In this document: piece by piece, positions 11,548-24,000 of the stretch
How positions within the stretch are numbered: position 1 is the stretch's first letter
Layout of the letters: the number at the start of each line of letters is the position of its first letter
NCBI RefSeq assembly: GCF_021018895.1
Contig: NC_079369.1
Coordinates: forward strand, 5,238,694 to 5,302,693
DNA length: 64,000 bases
Source of the DNA: Seriola aureovittata
Taxonomy: Eukaryota > Chordata > Actinopteri > Carangiformes > Carangidae
Reading direction: 5' to 3'
Translations under genes and position numbers: made by a program
Notes under the pieces: model-generated
What the model saw: only the letters and a program-made list of their open reading frames with translations
The model's database searches: none
What the model was told of the DNA's origin: nothing

Positions 11548-12105
11548 ATGTCTCGCTCTGCCTCTACATTCAGTTTGAGTGATTCAGCCAAGAGCAGTGC
11601 AGTGGTGCAGCGCTCCAACTCTCTTGACCACCCTCCTGTCAGAGCCAGGGTCCCTGTCTGTATCCGTACCCCCTGCAGCCCAGCCCACGACCCTCCCCGT
11701 AGCCCTGGTCCCAGCACTGCCCCTGAGTTCAGCCGAAGTCCTTGTCCCAACTATTGCCCTAGAACCCCAGAGCCCAAGTCCATCCTTCATGCTCCATTAT
11801 TGACCCAACCAACGCAATCTCCTTCAAACCTCCCTATTTCCCAGCAGTTCATCCCTTCAACCTGTTCCACCTCCATTCCAGCTATCCGAAACTCTACCTT
11901 GCTCAATTCCAAAACCTCCCAGCCAAAATCTAACCAGCATGTGTCCAGGCACCTGCCCTCTGTGGGGTTCCAACCAAGGTCCCTGGCTCCTCAGCCTGTT
12001 AATGTCAAAGGCAGGACCTTTTCTGAGTCATGCAGGGATCCCCAAGTCCCCTTGGACCCACATAAGGCTGCCCTGACCAGTCATCGCAGGGAGACTCTGC
12101 TCTAA
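11548..12105 (+). CDS. ect2: ect2 alternative terminal exon, Ser/Pro-rich tail
   Basis: An open frame of 185 codons plus TAA follows the acceptor TATATACTCTAG (ends 11547). The first codon is in phase 0, matching the end of exon 6879-7013. The protein starts MSRSASTFSLSDSAKSS, similar to human ECT2 MSRLSSTSSLA, and continues as a Ser/Pro-rich low-complexity tail. It has many SP/TP dipeptides (CSPA, RSPGP, RSPCP, RTPEP, QSPS), which are possible proline-directed kinase (Cdk/MAPK) sites. No folded domain, membrane segment or known catalytic motif is visible. Including this exon would replace the conserved SRSTTHL end encoded at 16337-16426. That it is an exon is inferred from length, phase, acceptor and the MSR..ST similarity. 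An independent single-exon gene is less likely because it starts exactly at a splice acceptor. Confidence 0.75.
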   Translation: MSRSASTFSLSDSAKSSAVVQRSNSLDHPPVRARVPVCIRTPCSPAHDPPRSPGPSTAPEFSRSPCPNYCPRTPEPKSILHAPLLTQPTQSPSNLPISQQFIPSTCSTSIPAIRNSTLLNSKTSQPKSNQHVSRHLPSVGFQPRSLAPQPVNVKGRTFSESCRDPQVPLDPHKAALTSHRRETLL

Positions 12106-15100
12106 ACCATCGCTAAACTCAATCCTGGAGCCTGATGTGAGCAAACATTATTGTTGTCCAGTCTCAACTAGGGGTACACCAATGCCATTGTAATTTCAAA
12201 TGTATCCTTACTACCTACTGTATTTCCTGCTTTTAACATCCATTATACCACTGGTGCATTTCTCGTCCCAAATCAACTCCTTAGAAGCTAAGACTCTGTG
12301 GCAATGATAGATCAGATTGATAAGGGTTTGCTCAACAGCTGAACTCTGAACTCCAATGATTAGATACAAGTGCGTGGGAGTGATGCGTTTCCTCACTTGA
12401 GATGGGCGTTTTAAGGGTTGATTTGGAAAAGCTCTGTTCCTATGAATAACCCAAGTTACTAACTGGTGGTGGCTGGAAATATTCACTAGGTGGCTGCTAC
12501 TAATAGTGGGCTATATGCAAAAGGGTGTGATAGAGCTGGTACTTGAAAGAGCTTTGTCCAAGTGAAAGCCTGCTTTCCCTCAAGAGAAAAGGCTCCTTTA
12601 AAGGCGTGCCATCACATAAATAATATTTTATTTTCCATTGTGTACAGGCAGATCCATGAACAATACAAAGTTTTGTATTGACTATTAATTTATTAAAATT
12701 AACAGTTGTTAATGGGTCTCAGTTGGCTTTTAGAGACCTTTATTTCGATCTACACAGTTCCTTTAGAAAGAACTTGAATGACTAATGTTAAGTGCCAGTT
12801 GAAGAAAATATCAACAGTACAAATCCAAATGTCAAGGCATGCTTTTAGTTTTGGATGCTATGCTCTTTGTGTGTTTTGGCTAGTTTACACAAAACCAGCT
12901 CTTTAGAATAAAAATGTCAATGTATTCATGGGAGCCAGGCTGACTTCTCATCTGAGCTTTAATGTCTGATGACAAGTCACCTGTCCTACCTTTTTCCTGA
13001 GTTTATGAGCATATCATGTCCCATATTCACCTCAGCCATTTAACTGCTTCCCAATTGCATGAACACTGGTCTACCTGTCTGAAAGGTATTCATGCTTAAG
13101 AAATGGGGTCTGACATAATAGAATGTCAGTGTTATCTATTTGGAGATTATTAAATCATTTCACAATGAACCGTACACAAGCCTTTTCATTGCAACCTGCC
13201 AGTGAGCACAGCAGTTTAATAATTGCCAATTTTACTCGTAGTTTGCATATCGGTGTAATTTTAAGCATTCACATTCATAGACAAAACAAGTTGCTAATCT
13301 AATCTAATCTCCATTTCTCATTCAAATAAATGTACAAGAAGTCACTCCATAAATTAATAAGTACATAAGTGAAAATCTATAGGTTCGTAAGTCTAGACAC
13401 AAACAGTTTGCAAGAGAACAGCCTGAGTATCTATGCTGTATGGTTTGATTTATAGTTTAGCGCTGGATTTCACCCATTGCTATCACCACAACACTATACA
13501 GAGGTATCATACATGTTCAGGTCAAATAGTTTCTTAATTATATTCCTTGCTCTGTGAGGAAATAAAATAGAGCAAACAGTAAATTTAACATACTCCTTTT
13601 TCAGCCCCCTCAAAGACTCCCTCAAAAGCACCTTCTTTTGAATTTGGCTTAAAGTGTAATAACATCAATTTATTTATTTAAAAAACATTTATTCTGAAAC
13701 TGCGATTTTATAACATTATAGTTCGACCCATTTCTGGCTTTCCTACTGCACTTTACTGTTGTTTCTTGGCATTCACTGCATTGTACTGTACAACTACCAC
13801 AACTATTGTACAGTTAAATGGGGATTCAGAGGCGTTTTCATAGGCTTGCAGCTGTGAGCGAGAGATGCAAACTCCACCCAACTTCTGGGTGCTAATATTA
13901 AAAACTGAAATGCCCCTCTGCTATTACTGTGGCAATGATGCCACATTGGGGCATTAGTGAGTCCAGGGTAGAGTGGCAGAATAAAGTAGTAGTAGAGAGT
14001 AGTGCACCTTCCTTCTCACATGGCATTTCAACACTACTTTCCCCCTCCAGTCTGTCATAGACTGTTGAAAGTAATGACGTTCTCCCAGGTTTGATGTACG
14101 CTGGCAATATATCACTAGAAGCAGGGGCAGTTTGTTGATCTGTTTTTATGCAGACTTACACAAAACTAGTGTTCATTAGCATTTGAGCTTAGTTATGGCA
14201 AGTGTGTGATGAGGGTCAGATGTGTTTCATTGAGCTGCTGTTGACCTGGCCTTCCTCTTCAGTGAAAGCAGCCTGTTAATCTCTTGATTCATTCAACCCC
14301 TATCATCCTATTTCTGAAGCCCTCTAGCACCACTTATTCACATGTAATCAAGGCCACTGTTCATCTGCTGACACAAACTGAGGGAAGGAGTAAGAGAGTG
14401 CCTCAGTCGAAAGGCTCGGAGAGAGCTCTGTGTGTGTTTGTAAAAACCAGGTGGAAAGTTGTGTGATTGTGTTGGCAAAGGTTGCTTGTCTCAATTACAT
14501 CAGTGCCAAGGTTTGCCTTGAAAGGAAGAGAGGTGCTAGCAACACAATTTGCCTTTGTGCACTCAGTAATTAAAATGAGGCTGTAGCACTTAAACCAACC
14601 TTGTTCTTAATAACTTCATAACACATTCACACACACACTCTTAACTGCAAGCTAGACAGCTCACATGGCAATCTTGTTGCACAGGCTTTTAAAAGCAAAC
14701 GCTGAAAGGGAGTTGGGATGCTGATATTGAACTTGGTTGAATGGCTGAGTGAACAGCTATTTAATATACTTGTGCACTCATGCTTTTTTGCTCCAAATAG
14801 TAATCCCTGCTAACAACTGTTGTTCAAGGTTATTTAAAAGATAATTTAGGGCTATTTTCTCAATTTTTGGTTTGTTTTGGCTTTCAGTTTTTATAACATT
14901 ACTTACAAAAGTAATTTATGACATCTGGAAACATGGCAGCATTGCTGCAGCATAGTCTGGTGGGACAGCAAACAGGAGCAGTCAGACAGGTTTAGCCACA
15001 TTATCTAAACCCCTTTACTGAGAGGTAAAATCAAAGGTAAGCACATCTGAAATATCAGCACAGAACTGCTGTATACAGTGCCATCACTTTTAATTCAAAA

Positions 15101-15179
15101 TTTAAACTACCATACCATTTGGATGTGTGAAAAAATTAAGTATACAATTTGTAATGTTCTTAATTCAAAGTCTACATTG
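12106..15179 (+). other. Possible 3' UTR of the alternative exon, then ect2 intron
   Basis: There is no coding signal after the TAA at 12105. AATAAA motifs at 12907-12912 and near 13325 and 13560 could serve a transcript ending with the 11548 exon, but none is clearly best. The remaining sequence is AT-rich intron without recognised elements. Confidence 0.5.
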
Positions 15180-15400
15180 CACAAGTGTCATAATTAGCAG
15201 ATAAATTTGTGAGTTATGGCCGAAAACATGTGAGGTCACAGTGACCTTGACCTTTGACCATAAAAATCAGTTCAGTTCATCCAAGTGAACGTTTGTACCA
15301 AATTTGAAGAAATTCCTTAAAGGCGTTACTGAGATATAGCATTGATGTGAACGTTACGGACTGATGCACAACCTGAAAACATTATGCCTCTGCGCCAGCA
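15180..15400 (+). repeat. Common teleost dispersed repeat
   Basis: It contains GAGTTATGGCCGAAAACATG, GGTCACAGTGACCTTGACCT, CCAAGTGAACGTTTGTACC and AAATTTGAAGAAATTCC. This block recurs across fish genomes and I recognise it as such, but I cannot assign its class with confidence (possibly the untranslated end of a LINE). Confidence 0.5.
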
Positions 15401-16336
15401 TAGCAGAGCACACAAACATAAATCTTAATCAAACACATAGGACAAAATAATACAGTGAATAATTTTATAAAAAAAGTTAAAAGTAGAAGTGCAAAGTAAT
15501 AGTGTAAAGTGCTGGGTGCATGACTCAAGTTTTCTTATGTTTAAACAAGAACCCACAGTTCAATAAGCACATGGCCTTTGGCTTTACAGGTTGTGTTTGT
15601 CCTATTTGTTCTGCATCTGGGACAGTACAGTTGTTGGCCAAACAGGCGCCACTTCAAACCCTTACCGTTACATTGCGACAAAAACTATTCCAAAGTCACC
15701 CATTTGTAGCCTGATGGTGATGAGACTGAATTGCCATTTCATTTCACTGAAAATTGCTAGAGAAATTAGGGATGTTAGTGGTGATAAAGAGGGCTGGAGC
15801 CTGGCAAACTTTGAGCTCTTCACTCAAGTGAGGCAGCAGATGCACTACAAATTAATTGATAATGTCATTGCTAAAATGTTCTCCAGGCAACATGAGTTGC
15901 ATGCAAATTAATCCAAACAACATACATGTTAATTCACATTTGTTCGAACCACATATTTTGAAAAAGTGACAGCTCTAGTGTACACGTCTACAACAGTCGA
16001 AGCAGGAAGTAGGTCTGTAAGCTGCATATTTTGAACTGACAGTTTTACAGTTCCAATAAGTTTTAATAACCATAGAGAACCATTTACTCTTCTGATCATC
16101 TGACTGTTCATGTTAGCAAATTGGTTTTCTAATGTAGTTATGTCAAATCACCTCTGGATCTTATCATTTACCTTCGACGGTATAACATTATTATTAACAA
16201 TAAGAAGAATGGACAAAAAATGTGTTTTAATGAACTATAATGATCCTTTAACAACACAATCATCTCAGGTTTTCTCACCTCTATTTCACTTGAAATCTTT
16301 CTTTTTCTGATTATTTTCTCTCTTTTCTATTCACAG
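15401..16336 (+). other. ect2 intron, last part
   Basis: Intron sequence ending in a good pyrimidine tract (TTTTCTGATTATTTTCTCTC) and acceptor TTCACAG at 16330-16336. The open frame at 15591-15911 has no recognisable product and is treated as chance. Confidence 0.7.
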
Positions 16337-16426
16337 GCACACCATTCCCCCTCCATGGTCAATCTGCATTCCATGTTTGAGAGGAAATACCACACATTCA
16401 GTCGTTCAACCACCCACCTCCTCTGA
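16337..16426 (+). CDS. ect2: ect2 last coding exon, conserved C-terminus
   Basis: The 29 codons plus TGA begin AHHSPSMVNLHSMFERKYHT and finish FSRSTTHLL. Human ECT2 ends PSPSLVSLPSFFERRSHTLS followed by RSTTHLI. The match fixes this as the canonical terminal exon. It joins exon 6879-7013 in phase 0 after an intron of 9323 bp that contains the alternative exon. The very end, STTHL, resembles a C-terminal PDZ-binding type sequence, which is a family-level inference. The TGA lies at 16424-16426. Confidence 0.95.
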   Translation, partial: AHHSPSMVNLHSMFERKYHTFSRSTTHLL

Positions 16427-17420
16427 GACGCCGCCACTTGGGAGCACCTGCAGGGGTTGACCAATCTTTCCACTTCCTTTGCCTTGACTGACGCTAATAG
16501 CAAGATCTGACTGGAACGGCCTAAGTGTATGAAGTATGGCAAAGTAGTATTTGTCCGTACTGGAGCTTTTGACAGACTTTCCAAATCCAGTAAAAATTGC
16601 ATTTAGCCGCAGATGGAAAAATGCACTGAAACTATGGACATCAATCTGATATGTGGCAGTATCAGAATTGTCCAGCTAACTGCTAAGTGTGCTCCCCAGC
16701 TGGAACTTCGCCCAAGTAGTAGGGTAACAGCAATAAACCGGTTGTTCGTCAACCTGAAGCCTACCATGTGACGTATTCTGCTAAAATTGGTCTGTGTGAG
16801 GGAGAACTTGCAAGAAAAACAATACAATTTTTGATCTGACAAGGCAGTTTGGCGCATCTTTCCAAACATACACAATGCTTGAATTAAGACTGTATCCAGG
16901 CACTAACTGGAACGGTACTACATCATGCCAGGGGCTACAGTCGTACCACTGGTTCTAGTAAGGTTTGCCTTACCCTTAAAAATGAAGGATGTTCTGCTTT
17001 TTGTCTGCATTTGTTAATAGATTATCTTGACATGATTCATTGTTTTGTCAACGTACTTTATCAGACACTTGTTACATTTTGTGTACATGGGTTGTCTGTT
17101 CAGGTTTCTGATTTGTCCCCATTGTTCAGTGAAGTGTTAACACTAAGTATAGACCAAGTAAACAATATGACTCATCCTCTGGTTTGAATGGGGTCATCAT
17201 GCTGTCCCCAAATGTCCCTGAATGCGTGTTTTAGTTCACTGTGCTTTGGTTAAGTAAATTATCATTTAATTTTGATGTTGAGGTATTTCTATGAAGGTTA
17301 CAGGCAATAAAAGTAACAGGTAACAAATGCAGATTGCTAACCTCTTTGTGCTTTATGTACTTGTAAAAATTTTCTTGCCCTTTACTGTGTTTTTTAATAA
17401 ACTGACTTTTTGAGAGACCT
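16427..17420 (+). other. ect2: ect2 3' UTR
   Basis: Sequence after the ect2 stop with candidate polyadenylation signals at 17306-17311 and 17396-17401. The second is followed by a T-rich stretch, so cleavage near 17415-17450 is plausible. A further AATAAA lies at 17591-17596. The minus-strand open frames at 16327-16875 are shadows. The exact end cannot be set without transcript data. Confidence 0.65.
17396..17401 (+). promoter_or_regulatory. Polyadenylation signal AATAAA (ect2)
   Basis: Canonical hexamer about 970 bp after the ect2 stop, followed by ACTGACTTTTTGAG. It is the best of several candidates by position and downstream T-richness. Confidence 0.5.
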
Positions 17421-18759
17421 TTATATTAACTGACATTTAATGTTGTTTTATTGTAAAGGGAGTAGACTTAATTTTCACCCAATATAATATGACTTATTGT
17501 AATTGACTCACCCTCTTAACCTAAACTTACGATAGCTTCCAGCTTTTATAAAGCTTCTATTTTTAACATTTAAGAGATTCAGTTGAGAAGAATAAAAGTG
17601 CTTATGCTCTTATGTCCTGTACGCCCGTCCACGTTTTAAAAGAGGCTTTTACAGTGTGTCTACATTGTGTATGTGTTCAAGAAGGGATCCTGCTTCAGTG
17701 TACATATTTATTCTCTATGAATTCATTTTACCTGTTCTCTTTTTTTCTCTTGCTATTTATGTTTTTCACCACTTTTTATTTGTCATTTCGCTAATGCTGT
17801 TTTCATTGAGCTATAATCTTCTCTGGTTGTTTCATCTCTGTATTAAATGCACTTAAACATGTACCTGAAGATTTGAGCTTTTTATTTTACTCCTGTGTAT
17901 GTCTTTCATCACCACAACATAAAAAATATATTCATTCCATTCATTTGTAGGGGGGAGCTGACGAAATGTGCTAAGTCATTTATGTAAAAATAAATTCTTT
18001 CATTTCCTCTTTATATTCTGGAGTTAGGTTTTCTACTGTGTGTTTTTGTGTGTGCCTGCAAATTCAAAAAACAGAAAAGCATAACTATATGGTGACCCTT
18101 ATTCGAAAGCTTAGACATAAACCCATATTCTTGTAGCTTCTACTTCAGGATGATCTTTGAAGGCCTGTTTGTGATGTGCATCCTACTTTGAAGGGAACTT
18201 ATGAATGTTTCTCAGTACTCATCTGTACTTACTCATTTGATTTGGGAGTTACTTAAGAAGCTTTTAAGTATAGTATATACTTGACAAAAAGTGCACTTTC
18301 CCTTCCCTTTATGAATCAGACCTTCAGTTTCAAATTCACTTTTGAACCAACAATGTCAGGTAGGTCTTTGAAGAAAGAACACCCATTTAAAATTACTGAC
18401 AAATGGGTGAAACTGGGTAACCAACAGGTATTTTTTTAAGGTTAGCTTTTGATTGTGAAGTGTCAATTTAATCTTGTAAAAATGAGACTATGCTGCAGCA
18501 CAAAGGTCTCATAGTGATTATTCTTATAATGTGATGTATTATTGATCATTGCAGAATAAAATCTTGAGCTTGCCCTCTTCAGGGAGGTCAGGATAATTTA
18601 TAGACCAAAGCAGTTTCCTCCCATGGAGCCATATACTGATAACTGATACTGAAAGTAACTGTAACAATGATCAACATATTGGATATCACCATCAATTCTC
18701 AATAGCAGTCACATGCATCAAAGGGTAAATCTGATTTTTTAAACAGCAATTCCCTATAA
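17421..18759. other. Intergenic, no gene seen
   Basis: AT-rich sequence downstream of ect2. The short open frames carry no recognised protein. A 19-bp string AAATCTTGAGCTTGCCCTC near 18558 recurs at 38221, on the far side of the large insertion. Confidence 0.6.
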
Positions 18760-18871
18760 CAGTGGCAAAGTAAGTGAACCCTCTGGAATTACCTACATTA
18801 CCAACACACACTGTATTGTTCTCTCTATTTTGAAAACATCATTCAAACATTCAGTGTATGTTGGAAAAAGT
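18760..18871 (+). mobile_element. Tc1-like element, left arm (split by the large insertion)
   Basis: CAGTGGCAAAGTAAGTGAAC and CCCTCTGGAATTACCT match the outer arm of a fish Tc1-like element, in which AAGTATGTGAACCCTTTGGA is typical. The arm runs to ATGTTG and then GAAAAAGT at 18864-18871. The same octamer reappears at 37870-37877 followed by ATGTGAAC, which continues the arm. Removing the intervening DNA and one octamer restores TTGGAAAAAGTATGTGAAC, a standard string of this family. Confidence 0.65.
18864..18871 (+). repeat. Left 8-bp target-site duplication GAAAAAGT
   Basis: Identical to 37870-37877 and directly adjacent to the inverted ends CAAGG (18872) and CCTTG (37865-37869). An 8-bp duplication is characteristic of hAT transposons. 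Confidence 0.75.
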
Positions 18872-19304
18872 CAAGGGCGTAAGTTTCCATATGGATGGTA
18901 GTGACATGTCCCAACCAATATTTTGAGAGGACAGTATTATCCCTACCAATATTGAATAGACATAATATAGAGTGAATTTGGAGTGAAGTCATATTCCAAT
19001 GTGCCCTCCAAGAGGTTTTGGCTCCAAGAAAACCAATTTAGGCATGCTAGTATTTGATTGACTGAAAGGGCGGGGGCTATCTGACGGCTCACATCATTTG
19101 AGAATATCACAGCAGTACCTAACGTCACCACAAAAATGTCAACTGATGTTATTTAACTATGTGAGCTAGCTATGACTAGCAAGCTAACCTTGAATTCTGT
19201 CTTCTGTAGGCTAGCAGTCAGGTTGCTAGCAGGAGTAGACATACAATGGCAGATATATCAACGTATGAGTTTAATTTCGGTCGAAAAATTCCATGAAAAT
19301 GTCA
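18872..19304 (+). other. Left unique part of the hAT-type element
   Basis: Non-repeat interior next to the left inverted end, including ACATGTCCCAACCAATATTT and TATCCCTACCAATATTGA, which look like sub-terminal repeats of the end motif (GGTAGGGACATG in reverse). No coding potential. Confidence 0.5.
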
Positions 19305-19412
19305 CCATGAATACTATACTATGACTTTTTTTTTGCCTTGCTATACAATGACAATTTATGTCTTACTATGCAATGAGGTTTTTATGCCTTACTATAATGT
19401 TGCTCATTTCTG

Positions 19413-19745
19413 AGGTGGCATGGTGGAGTAGTGGTTAGAACTGTCATCTCACAGTGAGAAGGTTGTGGGTTTGAACCCATGATGCGATGCAACACTTTAT
19501 TGACTTTCTTAATTGGATAGGACAGTGGAGGCAGGCAGAAAGCGCGGGGATAGAGAGTAGGGGAATGACATGCAGCAAAAAGGCCAGCCCCCCGGGGACC
19601 ATCTGATTAGCGGATATATTAAACCATACGGTCACCGCAAATAAGTAAAGGTATTTCAGTTATCACGACAGAGTTCTCGCTAGGTACTCTGGCTTCCTAC
19701 CACAGTCCAAAGACATGCACATTAGGTTAATTGGAAACTCTAATG
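19413..19745 (+). repeat. SINE-like element with a nested insert
   Basis: The head reads GTAGTGGTTAGAACTGTCAT, then AGAAGGTTGTGGGTTTGAAC, a tRNA-like A-box/B-box arrangement. The tail at 19670-19745 reads CCACAGTCCAAAGACATGCA then TTAGGTTAATTGG. Both parts belong to one very common fish repeat. Between them, about 19491-19670 holds another common fish repeat (AGGGGAATGACATGCAGCAA), so this is an element inside an element. It sits near the left edge of the tandem array. Confidence 0.65.
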
Positions 19746-20232
19746 CCTTACTATTGTATGAATTTTTATGCCTTAAAATACGATGATGCTTTTATGCATT
19801 ACTATACTGTGACATTTTTATGACTTCCTATACCATGACTTTATGACAAACTATAGTATGACTTATTATGACTTAATATACAAAGATGTTTATTCACATC
19901 TTTATCTCTTACTGTAGTATGACTTTTTATGCCTTACTTTACTATGATCATTTCTGGCATTTTTATAACTTACTATAGTTTTTTGACATTTTTATGCCTT
20001 ACTATACGATGACGTTTTATGTCTTACTATACTATGACGTTTTTTGACATCTTTATGCCTTACTATACTATGAAGTTTATACACCTTACTATACTATGAC
20101 GTTTTTTGATATTTTTTTGCCTTATTATAATATGACGTTTTTTGAAATTTCCTGCCTTATTATACTATGACATCTATATGTTGCACTATACTCTGACGTT
20201 TGTAAAATTTTATTTAATATGGCTTAACACTT

Positions 20233-20325
20233 CAGTTGAGGGTATTACAGTGGTTAGAAGTGTTGCCTTTCATTCCAAGGGTTAATGCTTCAAGTCCTGG
20301 TTAGGAATATCTTGTGTGTATGACC
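20233..20325 (+). repeat. tRNA-like SINE module 1 in the array
   Basis: CAGTTGAGGGTATTACAGTGGTTAGAAG followed by CATTCCAAGGG and CTTCAAGTCCTGG. The B-box is degenerate (GCTTCAAGTCC). A T-run follows directly. Confidence 0.7.
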
Positions 20326-20613
20326 TTTTTATGCCTTGCTAAAATATTGCATTTTTTGACATTTTTTGCCATGCTATACTATGACGTTTTTTGACATTTT
20401 TTAGCCTCACTATATTAGGAAGTTTTTTGACATTTTTTTGCTTACTATACTATGACATTCATACGTCTTACTATACTATGATGTTTTTTGACATTTTTTT
20501 GCCTACCATACAATGACGTTTTTTGACATTTCCTGCCTTACTATACTATGATGTCCATGTGTTTCACTATACTCTGACGTTTGTAAAATTTACTTTAATA
20601 TGTCTTACTGCTA

Positions 20614-20706
20614 CAGTTGAGGGTAGCACAGTGGTTAAAAATGTTGCATTTCATTCCAAGGGTTCATGGTTCAAGTTTTGCTTAGGAATATCTTGTGTGT
20701 ATGACC
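20614..20706 (+). repeat. tRNA-like SINE module 2 in the array
   Basis: Same layout as the other modules (CAGTTGAGGGTAGCACAGTG, then CATGGTTCAAGTTTTGC). The A-box TAGCACAGTGG is the best of the set and the B-box is degraded (GGTTCAAGTTT). Confidence 0.7.
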
Positions 20707-21192
20707 TTTTTATGCCTTGCTAAAATATTACCTTTTTTTGCCATTTTTTTTCCTTACTATACTATGACATTTATACGCCATACTATACTATGACGTTTTT
20801 TGCCATTTTTTTGGCATGCTATACTATGACGTTTTTTACCATTTTTTTGCCATGCTATACTATGACGTGTTTTGATATTTTTTTGCCATACTATATTATG
20901 AAGTTTTTTGACATTTTTTAGCCTCACTATACTATGACGTTTATACGCCTTACTATACTATGATGTTTTTTGATATTTTTTTTGCCTTACAATACTAAGA
21001 CAATTTTTGACATTTTTTTCCTTACTATACTATGACGTTTATACGCCTCACTATACTATGATGTTTTTTGCCATTTTTTGCCATACTATATTATGACGTT
21101 TTTTTAAATTTAGTGCCTTACTATACTATGACTTCTACGTGTTTCAATATACTCTGACATTTGTAAAGTTTACTTTGATAGGGTTAAAGTTA

Positions 21193-21285
21193 CAGTTGAG
21201 GATAGTACAGTGGTTAGAAGTGTTACCTTTCATTCCAAGGGTCGATGGTTCAAGTCCTGGTTAGGAATATCTTGTGTGTATGACC
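21193..21285 (+). repeat. tRNA-like SINE module 3 in the array
   Basis: A-box-like TAGTACAGTGG at 21203-21213 and B-box GGTTCAAGTCC at 21247-21257, spaced as in tRNA genes. A T5 stretch at 21286-21290 could end Pol III transcription. Confidence 0.75.
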
Positions 21286-24000
21286 TTTTTATGCCTTGCT
21301 AAAATATTACGTTTTTTGACATTTTTTAGCCTTACAATACTATGATGTTTTTTGACATTTTTTTTGCCATACTATACCATGACGTTTGTTGACATTCTTT
21401 GCCTTACTATACTAAGACGTTTATACGCCTTACTATACAATGATGTTTTTTGCCATTTTTTTGCCATACTATACTATGACGTTTTATGACATTTTTTAGC
21501 CTTACTATACTATGACGTTTTTTGACATTTTTTTGCCATGCTATACTATGACGTGTTTTGATATTTTTTTGCCATACTATACTATGACGTTTTTTGACAT
21601 TTTTTTTGCCATATTATAGTATGACGTTTTTTGACATTTTTTTCCCATGCTATACTATGACGTGTTTTGATATTTTTTTGCCATACTATACTATGACGTT
21701 TTTTGACATTTTTTAGCCTCACTATACTATGACGTTTATATGCCTTACTATACTATGAGGTTGTTTGGCATTCTTTTTGCCTTACAATACTATGACGTTT
21801 TTTGAAATTTTTTTGCCATACTATACTATGACATTTTTTTTGCCTTACTATACTATGAGGTTTTTTGCCATTTTTTTTGCCTTACAATACTATTACGTTT
21901 TTTGAAATTTTTTTGCCATACTATACTATGACGTTTTTTGACATTTTTTTTGCCTTACTATACCATAATGTTTTTTGACTTTTTTTTTGCCTTACTATAC
22001 TATGACGTTTTTTGACATTTTTTTTGCCATGCTATACTATGACGTGTTTTGATATTTTTTTGCCATACTATACTATGACGTTTTTTGACATTTTTTTTGC
22101 CTTACTATACCATAATGTTTTTTGACTTTTTTTTTGCCTTACTATACTATGACGTTTTTTACATTTTTTTTGCCATGCTATACTATGACGTGTTTTGATA
22201 TTTTTTTGCCATACTATACTATGACGTTTTTTGACATTTTTTAGCCTCACTATACTATGACGTTTATATGCCTTACTATACTATGAGGTTTTTTGCCATT
22301 TTTTTTGCCTTACTATAATATGACGTTTTTTGCCATTTTTTTGCCATACTATACTATGACATTTTTTGACCTTTTTTTTGCCTTACTATACTATGACATT
22401 TATACGCCATACTATACTATGATGTTTTTTGACAATTTTTTTTTCCTTACTATACTATGACAATTTTTGACATTTTTTCCTTACTATTCTATGACGTTTA
22501 TACGCCTTACTATACTATGATGATTTTTGACATTTTCTTGCCAACCTATACTGTGATGTTTTCTGACGTTTTTTTGCCATACTATACTATGACGTTTTTT
22601 GATATTTTTTTGCCATACTATACTATGACGTTTTTTGACATTTTTTAGCCTCACTATACTATGACGTTTATATGCCTTACTATACTATGAGGTTTTTTGC
22701 CATTTTTTTTGCCTTACTATACTATGACGTTTTTTGCCATTTTTTTGCCATACTATACTATGACATTTTTTGACATTTTTTTTGCCTTACTATACTATGA
22801 CGTTTTTTGACATTTTTTTGCCATACTATACTATGACGTTTTTTGACATTTTTTTGCCTTACTATACTATGACATTTATACGCCATACTATACTATGACG
22901 TTTTTTGACATTTTTTTGCCTCACTATACTATGACGTTTTTTGACATTTTTTTGCCATGCTATACTATGATGTGTTTTGATATTTTTTTGCCATACTATA
23001 TTATGACGTTTTTTGACATTTTTTAGCCTCACTATACTATGACCTTTTTATGCCTTACTATACTATGAGGTTTTTTGCCATTTTTTTTGCCATTTTTTTG
23101 CCATACTTTACTATGACGTTTTTTGACATTTTTTTGCCATACTATACTATTACGTTTTTTGACATTTTTTTGCCATACTTTACTATGACGTTTTTTGACA
23201 TTTTTTTGCCTTACTATACTATGATATTTTTTGACATTTTTTTTTGCCTTACTATACTATGATGTTTTTTGACATTTTTCTTGCCTTACTATACTATGAC
23301 GTTTTTTGACTTTTTTTTTGCCATACTATACTATGACGTTTTTTGACATTTTTTTTGCCTTACTATACTATGACGTTTATACGCCTTACTATACTATGAT
23401 GATTTTTGACATTTTCTTGCCAACCTATACTGTGATGTTTTCTGACGTTTTTCTGCCATACTATACTGTGACGTTTGTTGCTTTGACTTACTATACTATG
23501 ACGTTTATACGCCTTACTATACTATGACGTTTTATGACATTTTTTAGCCTTACTATACTATGACGTTTTTTGACATTTTTTTGCCATGCTATACTATGAC
23601 GTGTTTTGATATTTTTTTGCCTCACTATACTATGACGTTTTTTGACATTTTTTTGCCATGCTATACTATGATGTGTTTTGATATTTTTTTGCCATACTAT
23701 AATATGACGTTTTTTGACATTTTTTAGCCTCACTATACTATGACGTTTATATGCCTTACTATACTATGAGGTTTTTTGCCATTTTTTTTGCCTTACTATA
23801 CTATGACGTTTTTTGCCATTTTTTTGCCATACTATACTATGACATTTTTTGACATTTTTTTTGCCTTACTATACTATGACGTTTTTTGACATTTTTTTGC
23901 CATACTATACTATGACGTTTTTTGACATTTTTTTTGCCTTACTATACTATGACATTTATACGCCATACTATACTATGACGTTTTTTGACATTTTTTTGCC

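Noticed and set aside
15591..15911. 106-codon frame in the last ect2 intron
   Set aside because: It is not preceded by an acceptor in the right phase and has no similarity to ECT2 or any known family I can recall.
16327..16875. Minus-strand frames of 91 and 90 codons
   Set aside because: They overlap the last ect2 exon and its 3' UTR in antisense and show no recognisable protein.
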